DNA from: CAXMQZ01 sp963707075
Lineage (GTDB): Bacteria > Acidobacteriota > Thermoanaerobaculia > Multivoradales > JAHEKO01
Direction: 5' to 3'
DNA: 64,000 bases
Assembly (NCBI GenBank): GCA_963707075.1
Contig: CAVPOX010000002.1
Location: 62,001-126,000 of the forward strand
Of the stretch, positions 1 through 8,673 are shown one piece after another. Each line of letters opens with the position of its first letter. The stretch's first letter is position 1. A program made the translations under genes and the position numbers. Under the pieces are notes generated by a model that had not been told where the DNA came from, ran no database searches, and saw nothing but the letters and a program-made list of their open reading frames with translations.

Positions 1-2
1 CC

Positions 3-647
3 TGTCCGGACCCGATCGATTTCCGCGCCTACACCACGGTCAACATCTATGAAGACACGAATGCCTACTGGCGAGAAGGGGGCTTCGCCAGACTCGAGCG
101 ACCGGCGCATCGCAACTGGCTGGGCCAGGTCGACGCCTACGTTGGTGACTACAACCACATGGAGCTTGCCCTGGGTACGCACAGCCGATCGGGCGACCAG
201 TTCGATATCTGGCAGGCCGTCTACTCACCCGTGGGCGAGGACGGCTATCCTCAGCCCATCTGGGACAAGCTCACCGGCGAGATCGACCCGGAGGTGGCGA
301 AGTCCTGGCAGCAGAACTACGACCTGCGATTCATCCTGGAACGGGACTGGCAGGAGCTCGGGCCCAAACTCGAGGGCAAGATTCATATCTACTGCGGGGA
401 CATGGACAACTACTACCTCAACAACGCGGTCTACCTGATGGAGGACTTCCTGGAATCCACCACCGATCCGTACTATGGCGGCGAGGTGGATTACGGGGAC
501 CGGGCCGAGCACTGCTGGAACGGCGACCACGAGAACGGCAACCACCTGTCGCGTCTGCGCTACAACACCTTCTACCTGCCCAAAATCATGCAACGCATCG
601 AGGACTCGGCACCCGAGGGGGCCGACCTGACCAGCTGGCGCTACTGA
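3..647 (+). CDS. Putative esterase-like protein, C-terminal part (5' end outside window)
   Basis: The reading frame is open from the window edge and ends at TGA 645-647, leaving 214 codons. The start lies upstream. The visible part has no signal peptide or membrane segment. Its most striking stretch is a Gly-Asp-Met-Asp-Asn-Tyr-Tyr segment (about 390-425) followed near the end by His-Cys-Trp-Asn-Gly-Asp-His (about 510-530). From memory this resembles the C-terminal region of large secreted putative esterases with an alpha/beta-hydrolase fold seen in Planctomycetes and Acidobacteria. The terminal His motif would then supply the catalytic histidine. The nucleophile region is not in the window, so the activity cannot be confirmed. 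It is followed by a 120-bp gap and an unrelated sugar epimerase. Confidence 0.6.
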   Translation, partial: CPDPIDFRAYTTVNIYEDTNAYWREGGFARLERPAHRNWLGQVDAYVGDYNHMELALGTHSRSGDQFDIWQAVYSPVGEDGYPQPIWDKLTGEIDPEVAKSWQQNYDLRFILERDWQELGPKLEGKIHIYCGDMDNYYLNNAVYLMEDFLESTTDPYYGGEVDYGDRAEHCWNGDHENGNHLSRLRYNTFYLPKIMQRIEDSAPEGADLTSWRY

Positions 648-767
648 GCAGCGCGGATCGTGAGAACGGTTTCCACGTTCCGCCTCACCAATTTCGAAAT
701 CGATGAGGATCGGGAGCGATGGTACTATCCCGAAACCTGTCATTGAGTTGAAAGGCCCAGCAGACCC

Positions 768-1850
768 TTGAAAGTACTCTGTGTAGTCGGTGCCCGCCCG
801 AACTTCATGAAGATCCTCCCCATTCTGGTTGCGATGAGGAAGCGGCCCGAGTTGAAGCCGATCCTCGTTCATACAGGCCAGCACTATGACGAGAACATGG
901 CTGAAGCGTTCTTTCGGGATCTCGCCTTGGCCCGACCCGACTACGAGCTTCGAATCGGCAGCGGCAGCCACTCTCAACAGACCGCAGCGGTGATGACTTC
1001 TTTTGAGAGGGTCTGCCTTGCGGAGCAGCCCGATCTGGTAGTTGTCGTCGGTGATGTCAACTCAACACTGGCTGCCGCGCTCGTCGCTGCCAAGCTCCAG
1101 ATTCGGGTAGCACATGTCGAGGCTGGCCTCCGGAGCCGAGACTGGTCGATGCCTGAAGAGATAAATCGCATCCTTACTGATCGTCTGTCTGACTATCTCT
1201 TCACACACTCGGCCGAGGCAGAGCCCAACTTGTTGGCCGAAGGTATTGACAGAGCCCGGATCCACCTGGTCGGCAACGTCATGATCGACACTCTGATCCG
1301 GCTCCGAAGCCACGCCGAAGCAAGCGACGCCGTCGAGCGACTGAATCTGGTCGGGAAGCCCTATGCGGTGACAACCCTGCACCGTCCCTCCAACGTCGAC
1401 CGCGAAGAAGATCTGCGCCGCTGCTTGCAGGGACTTTCTAGAGTGGGGAAAAGACTTCCGGTGGTCTTTCCGGTTCACCCAAGGACCGCGAGACGACTCG
1501 AGGCCCTTGGACTCGATCAGTCTTCCTCTCATATCCACCTGGTCGAGCCCCAGGGTTATGTCGATTTTCTGGCACTGGTTCTCCGTTCAACCATGGTGCT
1601 TACCGATTCTGGCGGCTTACAGGAGGAGACAACTTTCTTGAATATTCCTTGCCTGACTCTGCGCGAAAACACCGAGCGGCCCATCACACTGACCCTGGGC
1701 ACCAATCGCTTGGTCGGAACCGACCCGGACCTCATCGAGAGGTCGGCTGCAGAGGTGCTTTCCGGTAACTGGCAACAAGGCCAATGCCCGCCCCTTTGGG
1801 ATGGAAACGCTGCGGAGAGGATGGTGCAAGTAGTTCTTCAATCCTGCTAA
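768..1850 (+). CDS. wecB: UDP-N-acetylglucosamine 2-epimerase (non-hydrolysing)
   Basis: Interconverts UDP-GlcNAc and UDP-ManNAc in the cytoplasm, giving precursor for surface polysaccharide. The 360-residue product has the normal family length. It opens with the typical VVGARPNFMK segment, then carries HTGQHYDENM near residue 37, the HVEAGLRS motif near 118, a TLHRPSN segment and the C-terminal TDSGGLQEE motif that binds the UDP moiety. The start is TTG, because the conserved N-terminus begins directly there and no ATG lies upstream in frame. No other glycan gene is adjacent, so the polysaccharide it serves cannot be told. A 755-bp spacer follows it. Confidence 0.93.
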   Translation: MKVLCVVGARPNFMKILPILVAMRKRPELKPILVHTGQHYDENMAEAFFRDLALARPDYELRIGSGSHSQQTAAVMTSFERVCLAEQPDLVVVVGDVNSTLAAALVAAKLQIRVAHVEAGLRSRDWSMPEEINRILTDRLSDYLFTHSAEAEPNLLAEGIDRARIHLVGNVMIDTLIRLRSHAEASDAVERLNLVGKPYAVTTLHRPSNVDREEDLRRCLQGLSRVGKRLPVVFPVHPRTARRLEALGLDQSSSHIHLVEPQGYVDFLALVLRSTMVLTDSGGLQEETTFLNIPCLTLRENTERPITLTLGTNRLVGTDPDLIERSAAEVLSGNWQQGQCPPLWDGNAAERMVQVVLQSC

Positions 1851-2000
1851 GCGAACCACACCCGGGCCAATCAAGCGGCTGCCGTGTTCTCCTCGGTTGT
1901 CAATGGGGGTTGTAAGGGCCACGCGTCTGCGCCTGTTCTCTGGGTGGTCTCAATGCCATCGCCGTGGCTCGTGGCAGGTGGTCCCGGAGGGGGCGGTTCG

Positions 2001-2072
2001 GCCCTCTATTCGCCGAACGCAGCCTCACCCACCTCTTGCGCAGTGAGGCGATTGGACGGCCGAAACGGTGCG
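2001..2072. repeat. 72-bp palindromic repeat, copy A
   Basis: Aligns without gaps to 2329-2400 with about 61 of 72 bases identical. Both halves of an outer stem are recognisable (CTATTCGCC near 2006 and GGCGATTGG near 2047) but this copy is degenerate. The shared core is AACGCAGCCTCACCC plus CCTCTTGCG. It looks like an old copy of a dispersed element. No transposase is nearby. Confidence 0.6.
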
Positions 2073-2328
2073 TGACGGCGAGAAACATGCAGGGTGACCG
2101 CATGGAGTCGTCTCGACGGCTCGGCGATCGTGCGGGTCGTCGGGTGTGGCCCCGGAGGGCACGCTCACGCTAAGTGGCGTTGAGCCAGAAGGCGTTCGCT
2201 CGCTTGCCGGCGCGCCGGACCCTGAGTGATCTGCAACGATTACCTGGATGCGCTTGGAAAGAGACCCGTCCTGGGACCACACCCCACGCCCCTTGGCGAG
2301 ATCGTAGCAGTGTGGACCCGACGGTGCG

Positions 2329-2400
2329 GTCGTCCATTCGCCAAACGCAGCCTCACCCTCCTCTTGCGGAGAGAGGCGAATGGACGGACGAACCGATGCG
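2329..2400. repeat. 72-bp palindromic repeat, copy B
   Basis: The better preserved copy. A perfect 12-bp inverted pair, CGTCCATTCGCC (2331-2342) and GGCGAATGGACG (2375-2386), encloses a 32-bp core with a further GCCTC/GAGGC pairing, so the single strand can fold into a long hairpin. About 85% identical to copy A. Compatible with a REP- or MITE-like dispersed element; only two copies lie in this window. Confidence 0.65.
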
Positions 2401-2422
2401 GCCCAGTGGCCGGCCTTTTTTT
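2399..2422 (+). terminator. Possible rho-independent terminator
   Basis: A 5-bp stem CGGCC/GGCCG with a CAGT loop is followed by GCC and seven T residues (2416-2422). The stem is short, so this is a tentative terminator for transcription coming through from wecB, placed just before the kinase gene. Confidence 0.35.
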
Positions 2423-2605
2423 CAGGCCCCCTTTGGCCGATTGCTTCGCCGGACGGAAGTGACGGGTTTCATAGGGGCTTACGCACTCTGTGCCTACCAT
2501 GGAGAACGGAGATCTGGGCAGTGTCGGCAGGATCTGCCACCTGCCCGGTACAGGTGCGCTCGGGTCCTCGACAGGGGCCCGACGCCGCAGGAACGGAAGC
2601 GGAAA

Positions 2606-4405
2606 GTGCAAGGTCGAACCCAGAGAATCGTCACGCCACCTGGGTCTGGTGCTGCCCAAGTGCCACCAGTTCCCGAGAAGCTCGGCAAGTACGAGATCCT
2701 CGAGCCCATCGGAGAAGGTGGCTTTGGCATCGTCTACAAGGGTTTCGATCCCTTTATCAAGCGTCACGTGGCGATCAAGACCTGCACCTCACCCGACAAG
2801 GAACTGCGTCAGCGCTACTACCGGGAAGCCGAGATCGCCGGACGACTCGATCATCCGAATATCGTCCGCATCTTCGACTTCGGGACCGAAAGCGGCACCC
2901 CCTATCTGGTCCAGGAATTCCTTGCTGGCAGCGACCTGGATCACAAGATCGAGGGACGCCGCTTCGTGCCCTATCCCGAGCGTCTGTACTACCTGATTCA
3001 GATTGCTCGTGGCCTGGCCTACGCGCACGCGCAGCAGGTCATCCATCGGGACATCAAACCGGCCAACATCCGGATCCTCGACGACGGTACCGCCAAGATC
3101 ATGGACTTCGGTGTCGCCATGCTGCAGAACACCGAGACCCGCTTGACCAAGGACGGCATGGCAGTAGGAACCGCTGCCTATCTGTCCCCCGAGCAGGTGA
3201 AGGGGAAACCGACTGACAAACGGACCGATATCTTTTCCTACGGCGTCCTCGCCTACGAGCTCCTCGCTGGCAAGCGCCCCTTCGAGCAGGACAGCATTTC
3301 TGCCACGCTCTTCTCCATCCTCAACGACGATCCCGGACCGATCACACTGCCCACGAATCTCTTTCCGGACGCTCTTCGCCAGCTCATCACGCGCTGCCTG
3401 GAAAAGGACCCCGAAAAGCGCTACCCCGACTTCGAAGCGGTCCTGGGGGATCTGGAAGGAATCCGCCAACAGATGCGAAGCGCTACCGGCGACAGGGACT
3501 TCTCCAGTGAGATTCGCAACGTGGCTTCGGCCACCGGCCCCGCCAAAGGCACAACAGCCGACAGCTCGGGCCGATCAGCTCGCAACTTCGACCCGACCCT
3601 GCATCAGATCGTGACACCTCCTTCCATCCGTCTTCGCCGCCGGCGTCACTGGATGCCGATCGTGGCTCCCGTCGCCATCGTCGGCCTACTCGCAGCTTCC
3701 TACACGGCCCTGGCCACTCAGAACCGCGTTCCGTGGCCAGAAGGCTTCGCAGATCTCGGCTTGATCGCCAACCTGGGGCTCGATCCGACCGAGAATCGGA
3801 TCCTCATGCAGCCCACGAGCGCCTTCCACGGTCAACCCGAAGGAGCCGGTTCGACCCTCGTCTTCCCGACGTCTGAGATGGTTCCAGAACCGGTGCCTCC
3901 ACCTCCGCCAGTTGTCGAGAAGGCGAGCCTGACTCTGGCCAAGGGATGGCATACGGGAATCTCGGCATCCATCAACGGAGCAAAGCCCGTGAAACTGTCG
4001 GGCAGCTTGTCCTACGAGCTGGAACCGGGTGAGTACACCGTCCGATACTCCCTCGTCACCCCCGAGTACCAGGCTTCGAGGACGCTCCGGACAACTCTGG
4101 CTCCCGGAGAAGAACGCACCCTGAGTAATCCCATCGACCGACCGGGGACGCTCTCGGTGCAACCCAGCCTCGGCTCTCCTCAGGGCCTGGTGACTCTCGA
4201 CGGAAAGCCGATCGGCCCTAGCCCGCTGCGTGATCTGCCACTGCCCCCAGGTCAGCACGAGCTCCAGGTCTTCGCCACGTCAGACCCGACAATCGCTCTG
4301 GTCACAGCGAAGTTCGAGATCGCTTCGACCCGCGAAACCGTCGTTACCTTCGATCTGACCGGCCAGCGGGAACTGGCCGTCCGCTATCGAGACCTGAAGG
4401 AGTGA
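2606..4405 (+). CDS. Membrane-bound Ser/Thr protein kinase with PEGA-like extracytoplasmic domain
   Basis: A PknB-type kinase of about 599 residues. The catalytic domain spans roughly residues 28-290: Gly loop GEGGFG, lysine in VAIK, catalytic loop HRDIKPAN near 147, DFG near 168, and a SPEQ activation segment. All key residues are present. A single membrane segment follows near residues 350-372. The outside part has a proline run and a beta-rich region resembling PEGA repeats, with phrases such as LTLDGKPIG and LPPGQHELQV. The frame stays open upstream to 2174, but that stretch is repeat and spacer. The GTG at 2606, preceded by GGAAGCGGAAA, begins close to the kinase domain and is my choice. 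A TPR-PDZ gene follows 7 bp downstream and is a likely partner or substrate. Confidence 0.88.
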   Translation: MQGRTQRIVTPPGSGAAQVPPVPEKLGKYEILEPIGEGGFGIVYKGFDPFIKRHVAIKTCTSPDKELRQRYYREAEIAGRLDHPNIVRIFDFGTESGTPYLVQEFLAGSDLDHKIEGRRFVPYPERLYYLIQIARGLAYAHAQQVIHRDIKPANIRILDDGTAKIMDFGVAMLQNTETRLTKDGMAVGTAAYLSPEQVKGKPTDKRTDIFSYGVLAYELLAGKRPFEQDSISATLFSILNDDPGPITLPTNLFPDALRQLITRCLEKDPEKRYPDFEAVLGDLEGIRQQMRSATGDRDFSSEIRNVASATGPAKGTTADSSGRSARNFDPTLHQIVTPPSIRLRRRRHWMPIVAPVAIVGLLAASYTALATQNRVPWPEGFADLGLIANLGLDPTENRILMQPTSAFHGQPEGAGSTLVFPTSEMVPEPVPPPPPVVEKASLTLAKGWHTGISASINGAKPVKLSGSLSYELEPGEYTVRYSLVTPEYQASRTLRTTLAPGEERTLSNPIDRPGTLSVQPSLGSPQGLVTLDGKPIGPSPLRDLPLPPGQHELQVFATSDPTIALVTAKFEIASTRETVVTFDLTGQRELAVRYRDLKE

Positions 4406-4412
4406 GGACCTC

Positions 4413-6134
4413 ATGAGTCGATCTCGGTCTCTGCTACCCCTGCTACTGCTCCTCCTCGCGCCTGCGTCGGCTGCGGCCGCTGAGACCACTCAATCCACCT
4501 TCGACACCGATATCCAGATACTCGAGCGTCTGGCCAGAGAGCGCTACGCCGAGGGAGACCTGCGACGCGCTGCCGAGCTGTATGAGGAGATCGCTGTCAA
4601 GCAGCCCGAACCAGAGGCCAAAGCCAAGGCCTTGTTCACCGGCGCCTGGCTCCTGCACCTTGCAGGTGACACCTCGAGACCCGTGCAACTGCTGACCCGT
4701 TCACTCAGCATCGATATCGATCAACCCTTCGACGCATCCCTCTACAACCGGGATTTCGAGCTGCTCTACCGACAGGCTCTCGACATCGCTCGACGCGATC
4801 GCCATCAGGAATCGACAGAGAGGACCCAGCTAGGTGTGGCTGCGCTCGAGGCCGGCCGCGACCCGCAAGCGCGATCCCTTCTCGAGGAGGCTTTGCGCCT
4901 CGATGCCGACAACCCCGTGGCCCTCTACAACCTGGCCCTACTGGATCTGCGCTCAGGCACCGCACCCGAAGCACTCGCCGATTTTGAACGTGTCATCTCC
5001 CTGACCTACAAGAAAAGCGGTGCCGAGATGACCAATCTAAGGGCCAAATCTCTGGTCAGCATGGGGATCATCTATCAGCGTCAGGCGCGCCTGGAAGACG
5101 CCGAGCAGTCTTACCTGGAAGCCACCAGGGTGGACCCCGGGGAACGCTCAGCCTGGACGCGTCTCGGCCTGCTCCATTTCGGCAATGATCAATTCCAGGC
5201 CGCTGTCGCCCCGCTGGAACGAGCTTCCGAGCTCCTTCCAGACGACCGGGAAGTGATCGCGGCCCTGGTTCACAGCCTCGCCGAGACAGGACAGGCTGGC
5301 CAGGCTTCGATGGTTCTGGAGAGCTTTCTCGGACGGCATGCCAACGACGCTCAACTCTGGATGACGCTCGCTACCCTGGAAGCGAGTCAGGGACAGACCG
5401 AGGCGGCATCGCAGGCCCTGGAGAAAAGCATTCTGGCAGATGGGAACAACCGTACCGGCATCGCGTTGGCGGCAGCGGTTGACCTCGCCGCCCTCCATCT
5501 GCAACAGGAAGAGTTCCAGTCGGCCCTGGATCGGGCCAATCAAGCATTGGGATGGGATCGGACCTCCGCACAGGCCTGGACCATTCTGGGACAAACACAA
5601 CTGGCGATGGGTGACGAGGCAGAGGCGACTGCCAGCCTGACTCGGGCCGCCGAGCTCGATCCCGAGTCGGCCGCGCGGCAGATCATCCTGGGAGATCTCT
5701 TCCTCGCCGATGCCAAGCTGGCACAAGCTGAAGCAGCCTACCTGCGCGCCCTGAGCCTCGATCCGAATTCCACCGAGGCGGCGGCAAACCTGGAAAAGGC
5801 ACGCAGCCGACTGGCGAAAGAACGGGCTATCGTGGCCGGGGATGCCCGACCACGCAAACCCGTTCCACCCAAGAAGATCGGCCTGGAATTCGCGGGTATC
5901 GACTACAAGGACCTGCAACTGCGCGGTGCGCTGGTAAAACAGGTCAAGAAAAAGAGCCCGGCAGCGCGCGCGGGACTGCGCAAAGGCGACCTGGTGCTCT
6001 GGATTGGCGACTACGCCGTGGTCAGTGACAAGGACTTCATGCAGTTCCTCAAGCGCAACCCGCCTGGCAAGAGTCTCGACATCGAGTATTTGCGCGACGG
6101 CAGGATTTACGACACGGCAATCCAGCTGCGATAG
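4413..6134 (+). CDS. Secreted TPR-repeat protein with C-terminal PDZ domain
   Basis: 573 residues. An N-terminal signal peptide (hydrophobic leucine run, cleavage after about residue 23) sends it to the periplasm. Residues of about 30-460 are a chain of TPR repeats: recurring AL-x-LDP and A-x-Y-x-x-AL patterns, with LG/ALYNLALLDL-type helices. A linker rich in Lys, Arg and Pro leads to a PDZ domain at about 485-573, with SPAARAGLRKGDLVLWIG as the peptide-binding and turn segment. No protease domain is present, so this is a scaffold or adaptor. The ATG sits 7 bp after the kinase stop, with GAGTGAGG as the ribosome site, so the two are co-translated. The kinase's outer domain could be its partner; this is inference. 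Confidence 0.85.
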   Translation: MSRSRSLLPLLLLLLAPASAAAAETTQSTFDTDIQILERLARERYAEGDLRRAAELYEEIAVKQPEPEAKAKALFTGAWLLHLAGDTSRPVQLLTRSLSIDIDQPFDASLYNRDFELLYRQALDIARRDRHQESTERTQLGVAALEAGRDPQARSLLEEALRLDADNPVALYNLALLDLRSGTAPEALADFERVISLTYKKSGAEMTNLRAKSLVSMGIIYQRQARLEDAEQSYLEATRVDPGERSAWTRLGLLHFGNDQFQAAVAPLERASELLPDDREVIAALVHSLAETGQAGQASMVLESFLGRHANDAQLWMTLATLEASQGQTEAASQALEKSILADGNNRTGIALAAAVDLAALHLQQEEFQSALDRANQALGWDRTSAQAWTILGQTQLAMGDEAEATASLTRAAELDPESAARQIILGDLFLADAKLAQAEAAYLRALSLDPNSTEAAANLEKARSRLAKERAIVAGDARPRKPVPPKKIGLEFAGIDYKDLQLRGALVKQVKKKSPAARAGLRKGDLVLWIGDYAVVSDKDFMQFLKRNPPGKSLDIEYLRDGRIYDTAIQLR

Positions 6135-6155
6135 GCAGCTGGGACTATTGTCGCT

Positions 6156-6926
6156 TCAGCTGTCTACGACTTCGACCCAGGAGCGTTCGATCCACGCCTG
6201 TTGTTGATCGGGCAAGGCGATCCTCAGCCACCCGTCGCGCTCGTCCCTGATCAGGACCTCCGTACCGGCGTGAAGCTTGAAACGCACCACCGCTTCACCG
6301 TCCGGAGCCGCATAGGCATCGATCTCGGGCGGCAAGATCACTGCCACGGGTCGCGCAACGAACTGGTGCGCCGCGACCGACCCACCGATCAAGACAAGAC
6401 CGGCGAGGGTTCCTACGGAAGCCCACCGCAAGATCTCCGACTCGCGGAAGAAGAGACGCAAGGCAGCCAGAGTCCAGAAGAGAACATTGACCAGGACGAG
6501 TGCCGCTGCCAGCTCGGAGCGACTCAAGCCGTAGTGCCAGAAGAGCAGCGTCGAAAGCACGTCAGAGGGTGCGGGTGGCGCGATGGCGTCGCGGGTACTC
6601 TGCCGGGCAAAAGTCAGGTTGGCCTGAATGTCTCCGTCTCGCGGCTGCAGATTGTGGCTACGCCGCAGTTCGGCGATAGCGCTGCCGAGCTCACCATTCC
6701 TGAGATAGGCGTTGCCGAGGTTGAAATGGATCTTGCCGTTGGCAGCACCCTGGTCGATCAAAGCTTCATAGGCACGGATTGCCCCCGCATAATCCCCATT
6801 CTCATAGGCCTGGTTGCCGGCCAGAAACGCCGCAACCGGTTCTGTAGGCACGAGAGTATCCTGCTGTGCCCCGGCATAACCCGCCAGGCCGCCAAGTGCC
6901 AGGAGGATGGCGCTCAGGACCTTCAT
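6156..6926 (-). CDS. batE: BatE-like TPR/SH3 protein
   Basis: Last gene of the 13-gene cluster. 256 residues: signal peptide (about 1-20), two TPR units (about 30-105, with GNQAYENGDY and NLGNAYLRNGE), two membrane helices around 130-180, and a bacterial SH3-like domain at the end (VRFKLHAGTEVLIRDE, DGWLRIAL). This is the domain order of BatE in Bat (Bacteroides aerotolerance) clusters. The ATG overlaps the batD stop as ATGA and has an AAGGAGG site, so translation is coupled. The longer frame upstream lies inside batD and is not used. The role of Bat proteins is not settled; envelope stress or protein-complex maturation with MoxR is the usual proposal. Confidence 0.82.
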   Translation of the reverse strand: MKVLSAILLALGGLAGYAGAQQDTLVPTEPVAAFLAGNQAYENGDYAGAIRAYEALIDQGAANGKIHFNLGNAYLRNGELGSAIAELRRSHNLQPRDGDIQANLTFARQSTRDAIAPPAPSDVLSTLLFWHYGLSRSELAAALVLVNVLFWTLAALRLFFRESEILRWASVGTLAGLVLIGGSVAAHQFVARPVAVILPPEIDAYAAPDGEAVVRFKLHAGTEVLIRDERDGWLRIALPDQQQAWIERSWVEVVDS

Positions 6927-8668
6927 CCCCGAACCTCCTTCTCGAGGACTTTGACCAGATCCTCGATTTGAGCAATCGCATCCTCGGCGACGACCGGTTC
7001 GCCACCATATTGGGCCGCTTCGAGCTGCTCCAGCAGGTTGCGCGCCTTGCCTACCCACTCCTCGGCGACACCACGTCCACGCAGTTGCTGCTCGACCTCC
7101 GTGGGGGTCAATGCACTTCCCTCGAGGCCCAGCTTGTCGCCAACGTACCCTCGGAGACAGCGCGAAGCCGCCTGGGAGACTTCATGCGGCGAATTCCCTA
7201 CATGGCGAATCTGTTTGAGCCCCTTGCGCACCTCACGCAGTGCATGATGCCGGCGACGCAGAGCCGAGTCGAGCGCGAACCGTTCCCGACGTCGCTGACC
7301 GATCCACAGGCCCCCGAACAGTAGTGGGGGCGACAGCAGACCCACCCAGAAGAGCCATGCCCCCCGTCCCTGTGTCCAGAGAGGCTGGACGGCGTCGAGG
7401 CCTTTATAGATGGGCAACAGATCGTCTGCGAGGATACGCACAGCGACCTTGCCGGTGGTCGGTGCCACGGATTCCGTGAGATTGAGATCCTCCTTGCCCT
7501 CCCTTGGCGCGACTCGCAAGGGAATCGCGGCAGTCCGGATCTGGCGGAATTCGCCTGCCTCGGGATCGAAGAAGGTCAGGCCGACTGGCGGCACCACCAA
7601 CTCTCCCGCTATCAGGGGGACCAAAGCCTTGCTGTAGGTTCGCGACCCCGTCAATCGGGCACCCGATCTCTCGATCGAGCCCGTGGGCTTGTCATCGTAG
7701 GTCTTGAACTCGGGCATCTCGGGCAAACTCGGTTCCCCGATCATTTGGACGTTACCGCTACCGCTGATGCTGAGCTTCAAGGTGGCCGACTCGCCAACCT
7801 GCAACTCGGCCTTTGAGATCCGCGCCTGAATGTCGTAGTCGCCGACCAGGCCGGAGAATCCGGGGGGAGCCTCTGGCAGAGGACGCACCTGCAGCTCGAT
7901 CTCCCGGGTTCTGAGAGTCTTGGTCTCCGATGCCGTCGTTCCGAAGAAGCTGTCGAAGGCACTGGCGCGACCTCGACTACTGCGGACCAGGACCTCGACA
8001 GTCAACCGCGATGGCGGTATCACCAAAACGCCGTCCTCTTGCGGGAACAAGGCCTTGCGGATTTCGCTGACCAGATACTGCACCCCGTTGACCGTCGCCT
8101 CGTACTCCCGCACCTCGCCAAGGTCCTCGACCAGAAAACCCTGGAACTCCTGGGGCTCGAGCCGAGCATCGCCAATGCGAACACGCCGATAGAAGCGCCA
8201 GATGTAGGTTACTTCCTGACCGACGTAGGGGTTGGTCGTAGAAACCTTCGCCGACAGAAAGACATCCCTGGTCTCCTCGGGCCGTTCGGAGGCACCAACG
8301 ATTCGCACCTGGATCGGCTCGCTCGTATAGACCTCGCCGGCCAATTCGATAGTGGCAGCGCCGATGGTGAAGGTCCCCGTTGCCCGGGGGACAAGCACGT
8401 AGTTGTAGCTGACACTCGAGGTCACGCGCCCGTTGACGAAGCTCATCTGCGTCGACTGGCCGCGGGAATAGACGTCGAAGTCCGCCAGCTCGGGCAGCTG
8501 CGGGCTGGCGCTGCGGGAGCCTTCGACCGTCACCGTCAGCAGCAGCTGATCTTCGATAGAGGCCTCCGGCCGATTGATGGTGGCCGTGATGCCATCGGCC
8601 TGGGCCGCCCCGACAAGGCCATTAGCCAAAATGAGCGCCAGGAGAACTGTGATCCTCGATCTGCGCAT
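6923..8668 (-). CDS. batD: BatD-like oxygen-tolerance protein
   Basis: 581 residues with a signal peptide (about 1-24), a long stretch of beta-sandwich domains typical of BatD (phrases DQLLLTVTVEGS, SFVNGRVTSSVSYNYVL, GSGNVQMIGEPSLPEMP), one membrane helix near 435-460, and a cytoplasmic tail of about 115 residues ending in a charged helix. The phrase DYDIQARISKAELQVGESATL marks the last beta domain, a hallmark of the family. It is 5 bp from the BatB/BatC fusion upstream and overlaps batE by 4 bp. BatD is thought to present its periplasmic domains beside the VWA proteins BatA and BatB. Family assignment is firm; molecular function is unknown in general. Confidence 0.88.
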   Translation of the reverse strand: MRRSRITVLLALILANGLVGAAQADGITATINRPEASIEDQLLLTVTVEGSRSASPQLPELADFDVYSRGQSTQMSFVNGRVTSSVSYNYVLVPRATGTFTIGAATIELAGEVYTSEPIQVRIVGASERPEETRDVFLSAKVSTTNPYVGQEVTYIWRFYRRVRIGDARLEPQEFQGFLVEDLGEVREYEATVNGVQYLVSEIRKALFPQEDGVLVIPPSRLTVEVLVRSSRGRASAFDSFFGTTASETKTLRTREIELQVRPLPEAPPGFSGLVGDYDIQARISKAELQVGESATLKLSISGSGNVQMIGEPSLPEMPEFKTYDDKPTGSIERSGARLTGSRTYSKALVPLIAGELVVPPVGLTFFDPEAGEFRQIRTAAIPLRVAPREGKEDLNLTESVAPTTGKVAVRILADDLLPIYKGLDAVQPLWTQGRGAWLFWVGLLSPPLLFGGLWIGQRRRERFALDSALRRRHHALREVRKGLKQIRHVGNSPHEVSQAASRCLRGYVGDKLGLEGSALTPTEVEQQLRGRGVAEEWVGKARNLLEQLEAAQYGGEPVVAEDAIAQIEDLVKVLEKEVRG

Positions 8669-8673
8669 CCGGA

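Larger units (their letters stand above)
1851..2605. other. Long intergenic spacer with two repeat copies
   Basis: Gene-free stretch between wecB and the kinase gene. It contains two diverged copies of a 72-bp palindromic element and a weak hairpin followed by seven T residues. The open frames crossing it show no recognisable protein and run through the repeats, so I do not call a gene here. Confidence 0.6.

Noticed and set aside
2001..2400. Repeats as integron attC sites or CRISPR repeats
   Set aside because: They lack the GTTRRRY/RYYYAAC core pair, there are only two copies at irregular distance, and no integrase or cas gene is present.
2174..2605. Extension of the kinase gene to an earlier start
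   Set aside because: The added 144 residues run through repeat copy B and a T-run hairpin, are Arg-rich and unlike any kinase N-terminus. The GTG at 2606 is better placed.
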